Shown here in pieces: positions 23,729 through 31,462 of a DNA stretch of 64,000 bases. Each line of letters begins with the position of its first letter. The stretch's first letter is position 1. The position numbers and the translations under genes are program-made. Origin of the DNA: Marinobacter arenosus (lineage in GTDB: Bacteria > Pseudomonadota > Gammaproteobacteria > Pseudomonadales > Oleiphilaceae); contig NZ_JAHVAO010000001.1 in assembly GCF_019264345.1 (NCBI RefSeq), positions 1-64,000 on the forward strand, in the 5' to 3' direction. The notes beneath the pieces were generated by a model that worked only from the letters and a program-made list of their open reading frames with translations, was not told where the DNA came from and did no database searches.

Positions 23729-23747
23729 ATATACCCCCTGGGTTATA
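23729..23747. promoter_or_regulatory. Palindromic operator candidate, puuA side of the spuC/puuA gap
   Basis: It reads ATATACCCCCTGGGTTATA, close to the puuB-upstream palindrome. It lies about 70 bp upstream of the puuA start, a suitable place for an operator. Confidence 0.6.
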
Positions 23748-23817
23748 GTTACACTACTTATGGGATCGTTTAGTGTTCAGAGACTCATAGAAACGGCAGC
23801 GTTCCAAAGAGAGACGT

Positions 23818-25155
23818 ATGACAGTCAACAAAAACACCGAATTCGATTTCTTTATCACCGACCTGAACGGTAATTTACGCGGTAAAAGAATGCCTGCCGG
23901 CGTTCTGAAAAAAGTTTTGAGCGAGGGCATCAAATTGCCACGATCCGTGGTCGGCTTCGACTTCTGGGGGGCCGACGTGCTCGATAACGGGCTGGTCTTT
24001 GAAACCGGTGACAGCGATGGTGTGTGCCTTCCGGTCTCTGAAACACCACTACCGGTGCCCTGGTCAGACATTCCCCGGCATCAGATTCTGGCCATGATGT
24101 TCAACGCTGACGGATCCGCTTTTGAAGCCGACCCACGCCAGGTTTTAAAGCGCGTGGTAGATCGCTTCAAGGCCCGTGGTTTGCGCCCGGTGATGGCCAC
24201 AGAGCTCGAGTTCTACCTCATGGATGGCAAGTCCGAAACCACCCAACGCCCCATTCCGCCCGTACTTGCGAATGGCCACGGTCGCCGCCTTTCGAACACC
24301 GAAGGCTACGCAGTGGAGGAGATGGACGGGTTTGATGCCTTCTTCGCGGATATTCGCAAGGCCTGCGACGCCCAGGGTATCGAAGCAGATACCATCATTG
24401 CCGAAATGGGACCCGGCCAGTTCGAGATCAACCTCAACCATGTCGACGACCCATTGCTGGCCGGCGACCAGGCCATCCTGTTCAAACGGCTGGTGCGCGG
24501 AGTATCCCGCCGCCATGGCTATGGTGCCACGTTCATGGCCAAACCGTACGCCGATCAAAGCGGCAACGGCTTCCACGTTCACTTCAGCCTGCTCGACGAA
24601 TCCGGACAGAATGTGTTTGATAACGGCACGGAAGAGGGCAGTGACCTGATGAAACAGGCGGTCGCGGGGATGATGGAAACCATGCCCGACACCATGCTGA
24701 CCCTGGCGCCCAACCAGAATTCCTATCGCCGCTTCATGCCGGGTGCCCACGCGCCTACCATCGCCTGCTGGGGCTATGAAAACCGAACCGTGGCCCTGCG
24801 GATACCGGAAAGCCCATGCGCCGCTCGCCGTATTGAGCACCGTGTCGCCGGCGCCGATGCCAACCCGTATCTGGTACTGGCCTCTGTTCTGGCTGGCGCG
24901 CTGTATGGCATTGAACATGGCCTGGAGCCTGCGGCTCCCATCGAAGGCGATGCCTACGCGGAAAGCGACGAATCGTTGGTTCTGCCCAACAAGTGGGAAG
25001 ACGCCACCAATGCCTTTGCGAACAGCCCGATCCTGAAGGAATACCTCGGCGAGGAGTTTCAACGCGTCTACAGTGCTGCCAAACGCCAGGAACAACGTCT
25101 GCTCAACGAGCGCATCACCGACGTGGAATACGAGGCCTACCTCGGGCTGCTCTAA
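23818..25155 (+). CDS. puuA: Gamma-glutamylputrescine synthetase PuuA, 445 aa
   Basis: This glutamine-synthetase-fold ligase joins glutamate to putrescine using ATP, the entry step of the puu pathway. It shows an N-terminal beta-grasp region with DLNGNLRGKR near residues 15-24, ATELEFYLMD near 127-136, the metal and substrate loop GPGQFEINLNH near 198-208, NGFHVHFSL near 243-251 and a NRTVALRIPES block near 320-330 in the C-terminal half. Its length fits PuuA and not the longer GlnA. It is preceded by GAGAG and faces spuC. The amidotransferase gene follows 101 bp downstream. Confidence 0.93.
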   Translation: MTVNKNTEFDFFITDLNGNLRGKRMPAGVLKKVLSEGIKLPRSVVGFDFWGADVLDNGLVFETGDSDGVCLPVSETPLPVPWSDIPRHQILAMMFNADGSAFEADPRQVLKRVVDRFKARGLRPVMATELEFYLMDGKSETTQRPIPPVLANGHGRRLSNTEGYAVEEMDGFDAFFADIRKACDAQGIEADTIIAEMGPGQFEINLNHVDDPLLAGDQAILFKRLVRGVSRRHGYGATFMAKPYADQSGNGFHVHFSLLDESGQNVFDNGTEEGSDLMKQAVAGMMETMPDTMLTLAPNQNSYRRFMPGAHAPTIACWGYENRTVALRIPESPCAARRIEHRVAGADANPYLVLASVLAGALYGIEHGLEPAAPIEGDAYAESDESLVLPNKWEDATNAFANSPILKEYLGEEFQRVYSAAKRQEQRLLNERITDVEYEAYLGLL

Positions 25156-25256
25156 GCGAATCACTGAAGACCCGACCAACCTGTCCGACGCATCAGTTCG
25201 TGTGGCACTCAGCCGCCTGAACTGATGGGGCGGGCGCTTTGAACTGGAGAATCCGG

Positions 25257-26033
25257 ATGACTTTGAAGATAGGCATTCTGGCCACCGGCATTACGCCGGA
25301 TCCATTGATTGGCGAGTTCGGCTCCTTCGCCGACATGTTTCAACGCTTGTTCAAGCAGGCCGGCCATCAATTTGATTACGTCAACTTTGACGTGCGTGAC
25401 GGCGAGTTTCCTGAATCCGCGACCGATTGCGACGGCTGGATTGTGACCGGCTCAAAGTCCAACGTGTATGAAAACCTGCCCTGGATGCAAAAGCTCAAGG
25501 TACTGATCCGCGACATTTACCTGGCAGACCGCCCGATGCTTGGCATCTGCTTTGGCCACCAGATCATTGCCGATGCCTTCGATGCACACGTACACAAGTA
25601 TTCCGGCGGTTGGGGAGTGGGGCTTCACGAATACTCCCTGACCAGAAAGGTAGAGGGCCTGGACCTGGAGTCAGCGAAATTCACGCTCAGCGTGATGCAC
25701 CAGGATCAGGTATTGGAAAAGCCCGACGCAGCCGAAGTGATTGCGGAATCGGCTTTCTGCCCGCACGCGGTGCTCCAGTACGACAACCGGATCCTGACGT
25801 TCCAAGCGCATCCGGAATTCGATGTAACCTTTGAGACCCGCCTGGTGAAGCACCTTCGTGGTCAATCCGTTCCGGAAGCCGACGCAGACAAAGCGCTTGA
25901 AGGGCTTTCAACACCAGAGGCCACGACAGATTCCATAGCGATCGCCAACTGGATGGCGGGATTCCTGATGCGCGACCAAAAAAAGGCCAGCAACACTGCC
26001 AAAGCCGAAGAGGAAACAGCGGCAACCTGCTAA
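25257..26033 (+). CDS. Class I glutamine amidotransferase-like protein, candidate PuuD replacement, 258 aa
   Basis: This is a triad glutamine amidotransferase-type hydrolase: LGICFGHQII with the nucleophile at C98, and AHPEF with His185 and Glu187 completing the triad. The fold is that of GMP-synthase-like class I domains and not the C26 peptidase type of E. coli PuuD. Because puuA, puuB and puuC are present and no PuuD is seen, this gene is a candidate to release GABA from gamma-glutamyl-GABA; that is inference. The ATG at 25257 follows CTGGAGAATCC; an in-frame TTG at 25239 is less likely. It ends about 30 bp before a strong terminator. Confidence 0.85.
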   Translation: MTLKIGILATGITPDPLIGEFGSFADMFQRLFKQAGHQFDYVNFDVRDGEFPESATDCDGWIVTGSKSNVYENLPWMQKLKVLIRDIYLADRPMLGICFGHQIIADAFDAHVHKYSGGWGVGLHEYSLTRKVEGLDLESAKFTLSVMHQDQVLEKPDAAEVIAESAFCPHAVLQYDNRILTFQAHPEFDVTFETRLVKHLRGQSVPEADADKALEGLSTPEATTDSIAIANWMAGFLMRDQKKASNTAKAEEETAATC

Positions 26034-26060
26034 CGCGGTAAATGACAACTGCTCCAACAG

Positions 26061-26087
26061 AAAGCCGGCCCAAAGCCGGCTTTTTTT
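26061..26087 (+). terminator. Rho-independent terminator after puuA and the amidotransferase gene
   Basis: A 9-bp stem (AAAGCCGGC with GCCGGCTTT) around CCAAA is followed by a T run of seven. It ends the puuA operon. Confidence 0.92.
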
Positions 26088-26372
26088 ATAAAGGTGTGCC
26101 AACGGGCCGTCGCCGCGGGCTCACACGTTCAATGGAATTAGTCGTAGCTGAACCGCCCCGACAGGATACGATGCGACGGCGAGCCTCGCCTTATCAGGTG
26201 ATCTTCAGCGATATTCATCACGATGGTTAGCCCGCACACCACAAAGACCCAGCCGCTTAAAACTGGCCCCAAGAGGCTGTGCATATTCTTGCAACCCGCT
26301 GAGGATAATGCTGTTTCGACAGATACCTTAGTTACAGGTCTCGTTATGGCGAGCAACAATTGTGCATAATGC
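26088..26372. other. Intergenic stretch between the puu cluster and the detached attC
   Basis: I see no strongly supported gene here. A minus-strand frame (26138-26359, 73 codons) includes a hydrophobic segment (LSGWVFVVCGLTIVM) and ends HRILSGRFSYD. It could be a small membrane protein starting at an internal ATG near 26284, but it has no family match and no clear ribosome site. The stretch ends directly at the attC-like site at 26373. Confidence 0.3.
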
Positions 26373-26450
26373 CTGTAACAAGGAGGCCAGTTTGCGGCCG
26401 ATGGCTGCCGGTCGCCCCTGGTAGGGCGCCGCTTAACAAATGCGTTAGTA
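26373..26450 (+). repeat. Detached attC site (outside the main array)
   Basis: The cores are CTGTAAC and GTTAGTA, 78 bp apart. The interior has AAGGAGGCC, GGCCGATGGC, GGTCGCCCC and GGGCGCCGCTTAACAAATGC. The right arm is close to those of attC 15 and attC 16 (GGGCGCCGCTAAACAAAAGC). It therefore belongs to the same attC lineage as the main array, about 14 kb away. Confidence 0.8.
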
Positions 26451-26473
26451 CCACAATCCTAGGGACGAGTAAT

Positions 26474-26965
26474 TTGAGAAAAGTATTAATGAGTGCGTGC
26501 CTTCTAGGGAAAAAGGTCAGATACGATGGAGGAAGCCTTTCGGTACATGATCAACTGATCGAAAGGTGGGTATCTGAGGGGCGGGTTGTTTCAGTCTGTC
26601 CGGAAGTTGAGGCCGGGATGAGTATCCCCAGGAACCCTGCGGAGATTTTCCAGGGTAACGGGTACATGGTATTGGACGGTGAAACCGACGTTGTTGAAAA
26701 GGGCGGGAATGTCGTCACCGACGAGTTCATTGCCGGTGCCTCGATTGCCCTGGAGCTGTGCAAGAAGTTCAGCATTGATATAGCAGTACTGGCTGAGTCC
26801 AGTCCTTCTTGCGGCAGCTCGTTCATCTATGATGGTAGCTTTTCCGGTAACCGGTCTCCCGGTATTGGCGTTACGGTCGCGTTGCTGCGTCGGCATGGTA
26901 TTCAAGTGTTTAGCCAACATGAGATAGCGGATGCTAACAGGGCCCTCCACGCGACGAGCGCGTGA
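26474..26965 (+). CDS. DUF523 family protein, 163 aa
   Basis: The protein starts LRKVLMSACLLGKKVRYDGG, the standard DUF523 opening, followed by VSVCPEVEAGMSIPRNPAEI near residue 40 and AESSPSCGSSFIYDGSF near residue 108. DUF523 proteins are small and soluble with conserved cysteines (here ACLL, VCPE and SCGS); their function is not established. I chose the TTG at 26474, because GGGACGAG lies just upstream; an ATG at 26489 is the alternative. It follows the detached attC directly, so it looks like an integron cassette gene. The C-terminus runs into a short attC-like element. Confidence 0.85.
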   Translation: MRKVLMSACLLGKKVRYDGGSLSVHDQLIERWVSEGRVVSVCPEVEAGMSIPRNPAEIFQGNGYMVLDGETDVVEKGGNVVTDEFIAGASIALELCKKFSIDIAVLAESSPSCGSSFIYDGSFSGNRSPGIGVTVALLRRHGIQVFSQHEIADANRALHATSA

Positions 26966-26980
26966 TGGCAAGCGTTAATC
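26932..26980 (+). repeat. Short attC-like element between DUF523 and lipoprotein genes
   Basis: TGCTAAC at the left and GTTAATC at the right frame a CACGCG-ACGAG-CGCGTG hairpin, 49 bp overall. This is shorter than usual attC sites, so it may be a truncated site. It overlaps the end of the DUF523 gene. Confidence 0.5.
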
Positions 26981-26997
26981 CTATTGGAGACTCTCGG

Positions 26998-27282
26998 ATG
27001 AGATTATGGCTTCTTCTGGCAGTTGTGGTTTTCACCGGGTGTGATAACACGACGCTTACAGCCGCTCCCAACTTTTCGCTCTTTGAAACGTCTGCCGGTG
27101 TTGTGTATTTGATCAACCAGAATACCGGGGAATTGAAAGTCATTCCTACGAAGCATGTTGTCGTCATTAATGCCGGTGACATTTTTGAGGACGATGAGGG
27201 GCACTTCTTCCAATACATCGGGGATGGGCAAGTCGAGAGGGTTGATGAACCTGAGGCTTTAGTCCAGAAGCACAGCGACTAA
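26998..27282 (+). CDS. Small lipoprotein, 94 aa
   Basis: The ATG at 26998 gives MRLWLLLAVVVFTGCDN: a short hydrophobic signal and a lipobox (VFTGC) with the lipidated Cys at residue 15. The mature 80 residues are acidic and end EALVQKHSD; no family is recognised. Its placement between two attC-like elements and its AT-richness relative to the neighbouring backbone fit a cassette gene. The stop lies inside the next attC-like element. Confidence 0.7.
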   Translation: MRLWLLLAVVVFTGCDNTTLTAAPNFSLFETSAGVVYLINQNTGELKVIPTKHVVVINAGDIFEDDEGHFFQYIGDGQVERVDEPEALVQKHSD

Positions 27283-27332
27283 CAAGCCTCACACGCGCCC
27301 ATTGGAATCGGCGCGTGTGAGGCCAATTAGGG
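27277..27332 (+). repeat. Degenerate attC-like hairpin after the lipoprotein gene
   Basis: The left end reads GACTAAC, a good R''. The right end reads ATTAGGG where GTTAGGG is expected. Between them is a perfect 13-bp inverted repeat (CCTCACACGCGCC and its complement, 27287-27299 and 27310-27322). A terminator without T run is the alternative reading. Confidence 0.5.
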
Positions 27333-27350
27333 CCGGACTGTTGAGCCCGG

Positions 27351-27797
27351 CTATCGAGTCCCCGTCCTTGATACCATGATTCGTATTGGCTCGCCCGGAT
27401 TGCCGGCAAACGGATCGACGTGCTCGGTGCTGGTGAACAACAGCTGATCGTCCTTGAGTATCCTGGCCCGTAACCCGTAGGTCATGCGTTCACTGATCAC
27501 TGACGGATCGTAGACGAGTCTGAAGGGGTAGGGCGGGGCCTTATCGTCAACGACATAGGTGTAGTCGGTGATGACCGTGGCGGGAGCATCTGCCCGTGAT
27601 TGGTCTTCAAGCGTCACGATAACTTTGGTGCCGGGCGGCAACGCGATGCGTTCGCGATACCAGACTTCACCGGTTACGACCTGCATTAACGAATTGTCGG
27701 GTTGTTGCCGGGATTCAGTCATCGAGACCCCCTGGTTGCTGCATGCCGCGAGTAACAGGGCGCAGATGCCCATTGCCCAACCTGCTTTCACTTTCAT
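27351..27797 (-). CDS. YbaY-like lipoprotein, 148 aa
   Basis: The N-terminus is a lipoprotein signal (MKVKAGWAMGICALLLAAC) with the Cys at residue 19, so the protein is anchored to a membrane leaflet facing the periplasm. The mature part contains TGEVWYRERIALPPGTKV and ends with FTSTEHVDPFAG and IMVSRTG, a beta-sandwich pattern typical of the YbaY/YscW lipoprotein family. Family role is poorly defined, linked with outer-membrane assembly in other species. Convergent with the small lipoprotein gene upstream, it stands alone as a transcription unit. Confidence 0.82.
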   Translation of the reverse strand: MKVKAGWAMGICALLLAACSNQGVSMTESRQQPDNSLMQVVTGEVWYRERIALPPGTKVIVTLEDQSRADAPATVITDYTYVVDDKAPPYPFRLVYDPSVISERMTYGLRARILKDDQLLFTSTEHVDPFAGNPGEPIRIMVSRTGTR

Positions 27798-27912
27798 TGT
27801 TCTCTCCCTGAGTCCCAGGAAAATGGGATAGATCTCTCTGTTGGTAATGCCGTCCGGAAAAACTATAAACCCTATGTTGATAGGTTCACAGTGCGAAACA
27901 GTGCGGTTCCGG

Positions 27913-29331
27913 TCACTCCGTGATGGGCTGTGAGAGGATCCAAAGGCTTAACACGGTGAGTCCGACCATGGCGATTGTCATCGGGACTTGCGACAGCGCC
28001 GCGCGCCGAGCATCTTCGAACAGCTGGAGTGCGCGCCGGTGAGCGACCAGGACAGAAAGCGCGTGCCCCGCAATCAAGGCCGTGAAGGCTATCCACCAGA
28101 TGTGCCTGGCTCCGATGACGCTGACGTCGATGGACCAGTTCCGCGTACCGAACAAATCCCACCCCAGGCCAAACGGATCGGACGCCGCGGGGAAGATCAG
28201 CTGGCCGGCAATCAGCAGGTACGAGACATAGTGCGAGAGGTGGTAGGCGACGGCGATAGGCAGGAGCGTACCGGCGAAGGCGCGCGCGAGCTGGCCAATC
28301 TGGAACGTCCCGCCGACCAGTGCCCGCATCAGAATCATCAAAAGCCAGTAGGCGCCGTAAAAGCCGGCTATGGTGGTCAAGAGGCCAACAGTGCGAATCA
28401 CCTGAATCAAATCCGCCCCCTGGTCACGCAACCACAGCAGCGGCGAGCGCAGTGACGGTGAGTTGCTCACGAAATCCAGCACTGCGGTCCAGACCAAGGT
28501 CTCGGACAAACCGTCGAAGAGCACAATCCCAATGAGCCCTATGACCAGAGCCACCTCACCGCGGATGGGCTCTGCCTTGCTCAACAGGCCTTCGCCCGGC
28601 GGGCGCACGCGCAGGACGGTGGCGCTGGTCACCGAGAGCGGGGCAACCCGACCGAGCGCCGCAAAAATACGGCTCAGGGGGTCTGCCACACGGAACCACT
28701 GTTCTCCAAAAGCGAGCCCGCCGACGAGGGCGACCAGGAGGTAGGCGATCAGCAGCAGGCCCACTGTTTGCGGATCTTCCGACCAGTCCGATGTCAGCTC
28801 AATCCAGGCGATCGCCAGAAGCCCTGCCGGTGCCATCAGACCGGCGGCCGATGGCAGGTTGGCCGCACTGCCATGCCATGGCCGACCGGTCGCCCGCGCT
28901 GACAATGCCGCCAGTCTGCGAAATGGGTCGATCTGCGGCCAGAGGCAGACCACCAGGGCCGAGAAGAGCACGAGACCTACCCAACAGATCACCCAGACCC
29001 AGACGGTCGTGAAATTGCGCATGGCCTCCTGCGGTCCGAGGAATGCGGAGCCGAGCAGGACTGCCAGAACAATCAGGCCGACAACGCCCAACATCGCAGA
29101 AAATACCTGACCCACTTTGGCGGGCAGCGGTATGTCCAGATGCAGGGGGCGGGTTCGCCCGGTGCGGAGGACGAGCAATGCGCCGACAAACGACGCCGCC
29201 ACCGCCATCCCCGCCGCGGTAAGGTACAGACTGAGCGGCAACGGCAGGTCGTAGCGTGCGCCGAAGGCATGCGCCTGAACTTGCGACGTCGCCAGAACCG
29301 TCGTCGCAAACGCACCCGGCCAGCGCGTCAC
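27913..29331 (-). CDS. Polytopic membrane protein, 472 aa
   Basis: About ten to twelve hydrophobic segments are spread over the whole length. The N-terminus reads HAFGARYDLPLPLSLYL, an opening I recall from membrane proteins annotated as fenitrothion-hydrolase-like; this link is from memory and unverified. Histidines in the last third (YHLSHYVSYLL and ARHIWWIAF) lie in membrane segments and could bind metal or heme. There is no recognised transporter motif. It ends up next to the beta-propeller gene 58 bp upstream on the same strand, so the two are probably one operon. Confidence 0.7.
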   Translation of the reverse strand: MTRWPGAFATTVLATSQVQAHAFGARYDLPLPLSLYLTAAGMAVAASFVGALLVLRTGRTRPLHLDIPLPAKVGQVFSAMLGVVGLIVLAVLLGSAFLGPQEAMRNFTTVWVWVICWVGLVLFSALVVCLWPQIDPFRRLAALSARATGRPWHGSAANLPSAAGLMAPAGLLAIAWIELTSDWSEDPQTVGLLLIAYLLVALVGGLAFGEQWFRVADPLSRIFAALGRVAPLSVTSATVLRVRPPGEGLLSKAEPIRGEVALVIGLIGIVLFDGLSETLVWTAVLDFVSNSPSLRSPLLWLRDQGADLIQVIRTVGLLTTIAGFYGAYWLLMILMRALVGGTFQIGQLARAFAGTLLPIAVAYHLSHYVSYLLIAGQLIFPAASDPFGLGWDLFGTRNWSIDVSVIGARHIWWIAFTALIAGHALSVLVAHRRALQLFEDARRAALSQVPMTIAMVGLTVLSLWILSQPITE

Positions 29332-29388
29332 TCAGGCCGAACCCCATAGCAAGCGAGATGGCTGTCGATCCGGCGCCGCGTCACCCGC

Positions 29389-30573
29389 CTAGTGTCCGGC
29401 CAGGTGGTTCCACTCCGGCAAGAGCGTGAGCGAGTTCGGGTTGAACCCGGCGTTCTTGAGGGTGTCCATCGAAGCGACCACTTCGCCGCTCTCGAGATCC
29501 ACCACCGATACCGAGCCGTCACTCATGTCCGGCAGGTTGATGAACGAGTTCTGGACGAACCCGTACCGGAAGTCCGGCGTGAACCCGACATGGTGCGCAC
29601 CGTCGGCCGTCGTGATCTGCTTCAATAGCTTCGGCTTCGTTGGGCCTTCCGAGATGTCGAAGATATGCAGATGACCCGGCTTCATCGCCGTTGTCACGTA
29701 CATGCGATCGGGGTTCTTGTCGTCGTTGAAGTAGATCTCAAGCGGCACACTGGCACCATGCTTGGCGAAATTGAAAATCGTCTCGCGACTGAAATCCTGG
29801 GCGTCCGTATTCCAGACCAGCGCTTCGAGCGTATGTCCGAACATGTTGGTCACGATCGCTGTTGCAGGCTCGGTACCGGGCACGAAGAACACCTCAACGG
29901 GCGCCACCTTGGACGGCGACTCGGCATCCGTCATCTTGATCTTGCCAAGCGGCTCAAGGTCAGAGGCACGTACCACCGAGACAAACTCGTCCGGGCTGGT
30001 CAGATCCGGCGTGATGGTCGAGGTGACCAGTATGCGATCGATCGCCGTGTTGACGGCGAGGCCGTGGGGGTAGGTTCCCGGCAGATCAATCTCGCCGACC
30101 ACTTCGTCGCTCGCGACGTTGCCGACGATCACCTTGCCCGAGCCCATACAGGTCAGGTACCAGCGTTCGTTCGCTTCGTCCAGAATCACATCCTCGGCCA
30201 CGTTACACGGCGGCGTTTCAATCGTGGAGAGGCGGTAGGGATTCTTTGTCAGATCCAGCACCTGAAGCGCCGGCTGTTGCAGGCCGGTGATGTAGGCCTT
30301 GCTCATCGTTCGGTCATAGAAGATGTGGTGTGCGACGGTTGCGGGGTCAATCGGAATATCCGAAACAACCTTTCCGAAATTCGGACTCTCCGGGTCGACG
30401 TCGATTATGGCCAGACCCTCGCGTCGAGCTGTTTCGCCAGATAATTTGAGGCTCTTGAGCTGGTCCGCAGGCTTACTTTCGTAATTCATGACGGCCAGTA
30501 TTTCTGCGGTTGCCGGGGCGGTGGGGACGAATGCTGCCAATGCCGCCAAAGTCCAGGGGATTGCGGTTTTCAT
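29389..30573 (-). CDS. Periplasmic beta-propeller protein (YncE/SBP56-like), 394 aa
   Basis: A signal peptide (residues 1-23, ending ATAEI) is followed by repeated blade-like units, each with an xxVxDL-type strand, for example LQVLDLTKNPYRL, GKVIVGNVAS, VSVVRASDLEPL, LHIFDISEGP and VSVVDLESGEVV. Paired histidines occur in AHHIFYD and AHHVGFTPDFRYGF, which could form a metal site. The plan is that of periplasmic YncE-like seven-bladed propellers, often linked with metal or quinoprotein functions. Substrate and partner are unknown. The gene is the first of a probable two-gene unit with the membrane protein downstream. Confidence 0.8.
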   Translation of the reverse strand: MKTAIPWTLAALAAFVPTAPATAEILAVMNYESKPADQLKSLKLSGETARREGLAIIDVDPESPNFGKVVSDIPIDPATVAHHIFYDRTMSKAYITGLQQPALQVLDLTKNPYRLSTIETPPCNVAEDVILDEANERWYLTCMGSGKVIVGNVASDEVVGEIDLPGTYPHGLAVNTAIDRILVTSTITPDLTSPDEFVSVVRASDLEPLGKIKMTDAESPSKVAPVEVFFVPGTEPATAIVTNMFGHTLEALVWNTDAQDFSRETIFNFAKHGASVPLEIYFNDDKNPDRMYVTTAMKPGHLHIFDISEGPTKPKLLKQITTADGAHHVGFTPDFRYGFVQNSFINLPDMSDGSVSVVDLESGEVVASMDTLKNAGFNPNSLTLLPEWNHLAGH

Positions 30574-30967
30574 GGGATGCCCTCCTTAGTGGGGCACGAC
30601 CAGCCTGAGACAACCCCAGGCAGTCTCATAGAAAGGTATAGTTCCTGCCGGACCGGAAAGCAATGCTTCCGGGGCTGGTCGATCACGCACAGTAGAGGAC
30701 AGTAACCAATTGATTTTAATTGCGAAGAGGGCGAAAGATTGCGTGGGTAAGTCAGGTGTCGATACCTTGTTTTCTCACTGCACTGAGCTTTTAGGTATGG
30801 TGTGTGATCTCTAAAATGTAGGTGTAGGTGCCACTCAACAAAGTGCTCATCTCATGGAATTGGCCCTTGGGCATTGTCCTAACAAAGGAATGTTTCGGGT
30901 CTCCACCATTCAGCATCGATTAGCAATGAGAGAGTGTTGAAAGTTCTCAGGCTATGGAGCCACTAGA
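30574..30967. other. Non-coding stretch before the gamma-glutamylcyclotransferase gene
   Basis: I see no gene in this stretch. It contains TCCTAACAAAGG near 30886 and GATTAGCAATG near 30928, about 50 bp apart, which loosely resemble the two cores of an attC. The interior has only a weak 5-bp pairing (GAATG/CATTC), so I do not call it a site. The rest is probably promoter region for the divergent genes on both sides. Confidence 0.3.
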
Positions 30968-31462
30968 GTGAGGTATTTTGCTTACGGATCAAACATGTCG
31001 CTTCTCAGATTGAGAGAGAGGGTTCCTGGTGCAGAGCGAAAAGGTATGTTCACGCTGGTCGGGCACTCTCTCCGGTTTCATAAGTCGAGCGAAAAGGACG
31101 GTTCTGCAAAATGCGACGCGCTTTTCACAGGAAAGGCTGATGATTGTGTCATTGGTGCACTGTTTGAAATACCGGAAGGCGAGAAAGGCCCGCTGGACCG
31201 AGCTGAGGGATTGGGTTTCGGCTATCAGGAAAAGCTGGTTACCGTCATTGATGATCAGGGGAATTCCCTTGAGGCTTTTACCTACTATGCAACGAATATC
31301 GATCCAACCTTGCTGCCGTACTCCTGGTATTTACACCACGTCATACACGGCGCGCGAGAAACAGGGGTTCCCGCTGACTATCTGGATGCCATTTCAGCCA
31401 CACAAAGCCAAGAAGATCCGGACAGAGAACGAGATGCAAGGGAGCGGGCAATATACCGTTAA
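30968..31462 (+). CDS. Gamma-glutamylcyclotransferase family protein, 164 aa
   Basis: The protein opens with RYFAYGSNMS, the substrate-binding YGSNM signature of the gamma-glutamylcyclotransferase (AIG2-like) fold. LDRAEGLGFGY near residues 78-88 supplies the catalytic Glu. A likely reaction is release of 5-oxoproline from gamma-glutamyl amino acids or amides. The start is a GTG at 30968 with GGAG about 10 bp upstream. Its position close to the coupled ligase/hydrolase genes on the opposite strand, and in a window with puu and ggt genes, hints at gamma-glutamyl chemistry, but that is only contextual. Confidence 0.85.
   Translation: MRYFAYGSNMSLLRLRERVPGAERKGMFTLVGHSLRFHKSSEKDGSAKCDALFTGKADDCVIGALFEIPEGEKGPLDRAEGLGFGYQEKLVTVIDDQGNSLEAFTYYATNIDPTLLPYSWYLHHVIHGARETGVPADYLDAISATQSQEDPDRERDARERAIYR

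Noticed and set aside
30886..30934. Possible attC before the gamma-glutamylcyclotransferase gene
   Set aside because: TCCTAAC and GATTAGC ends exist, but the right core is poor and the interior forms no meaningful stem.
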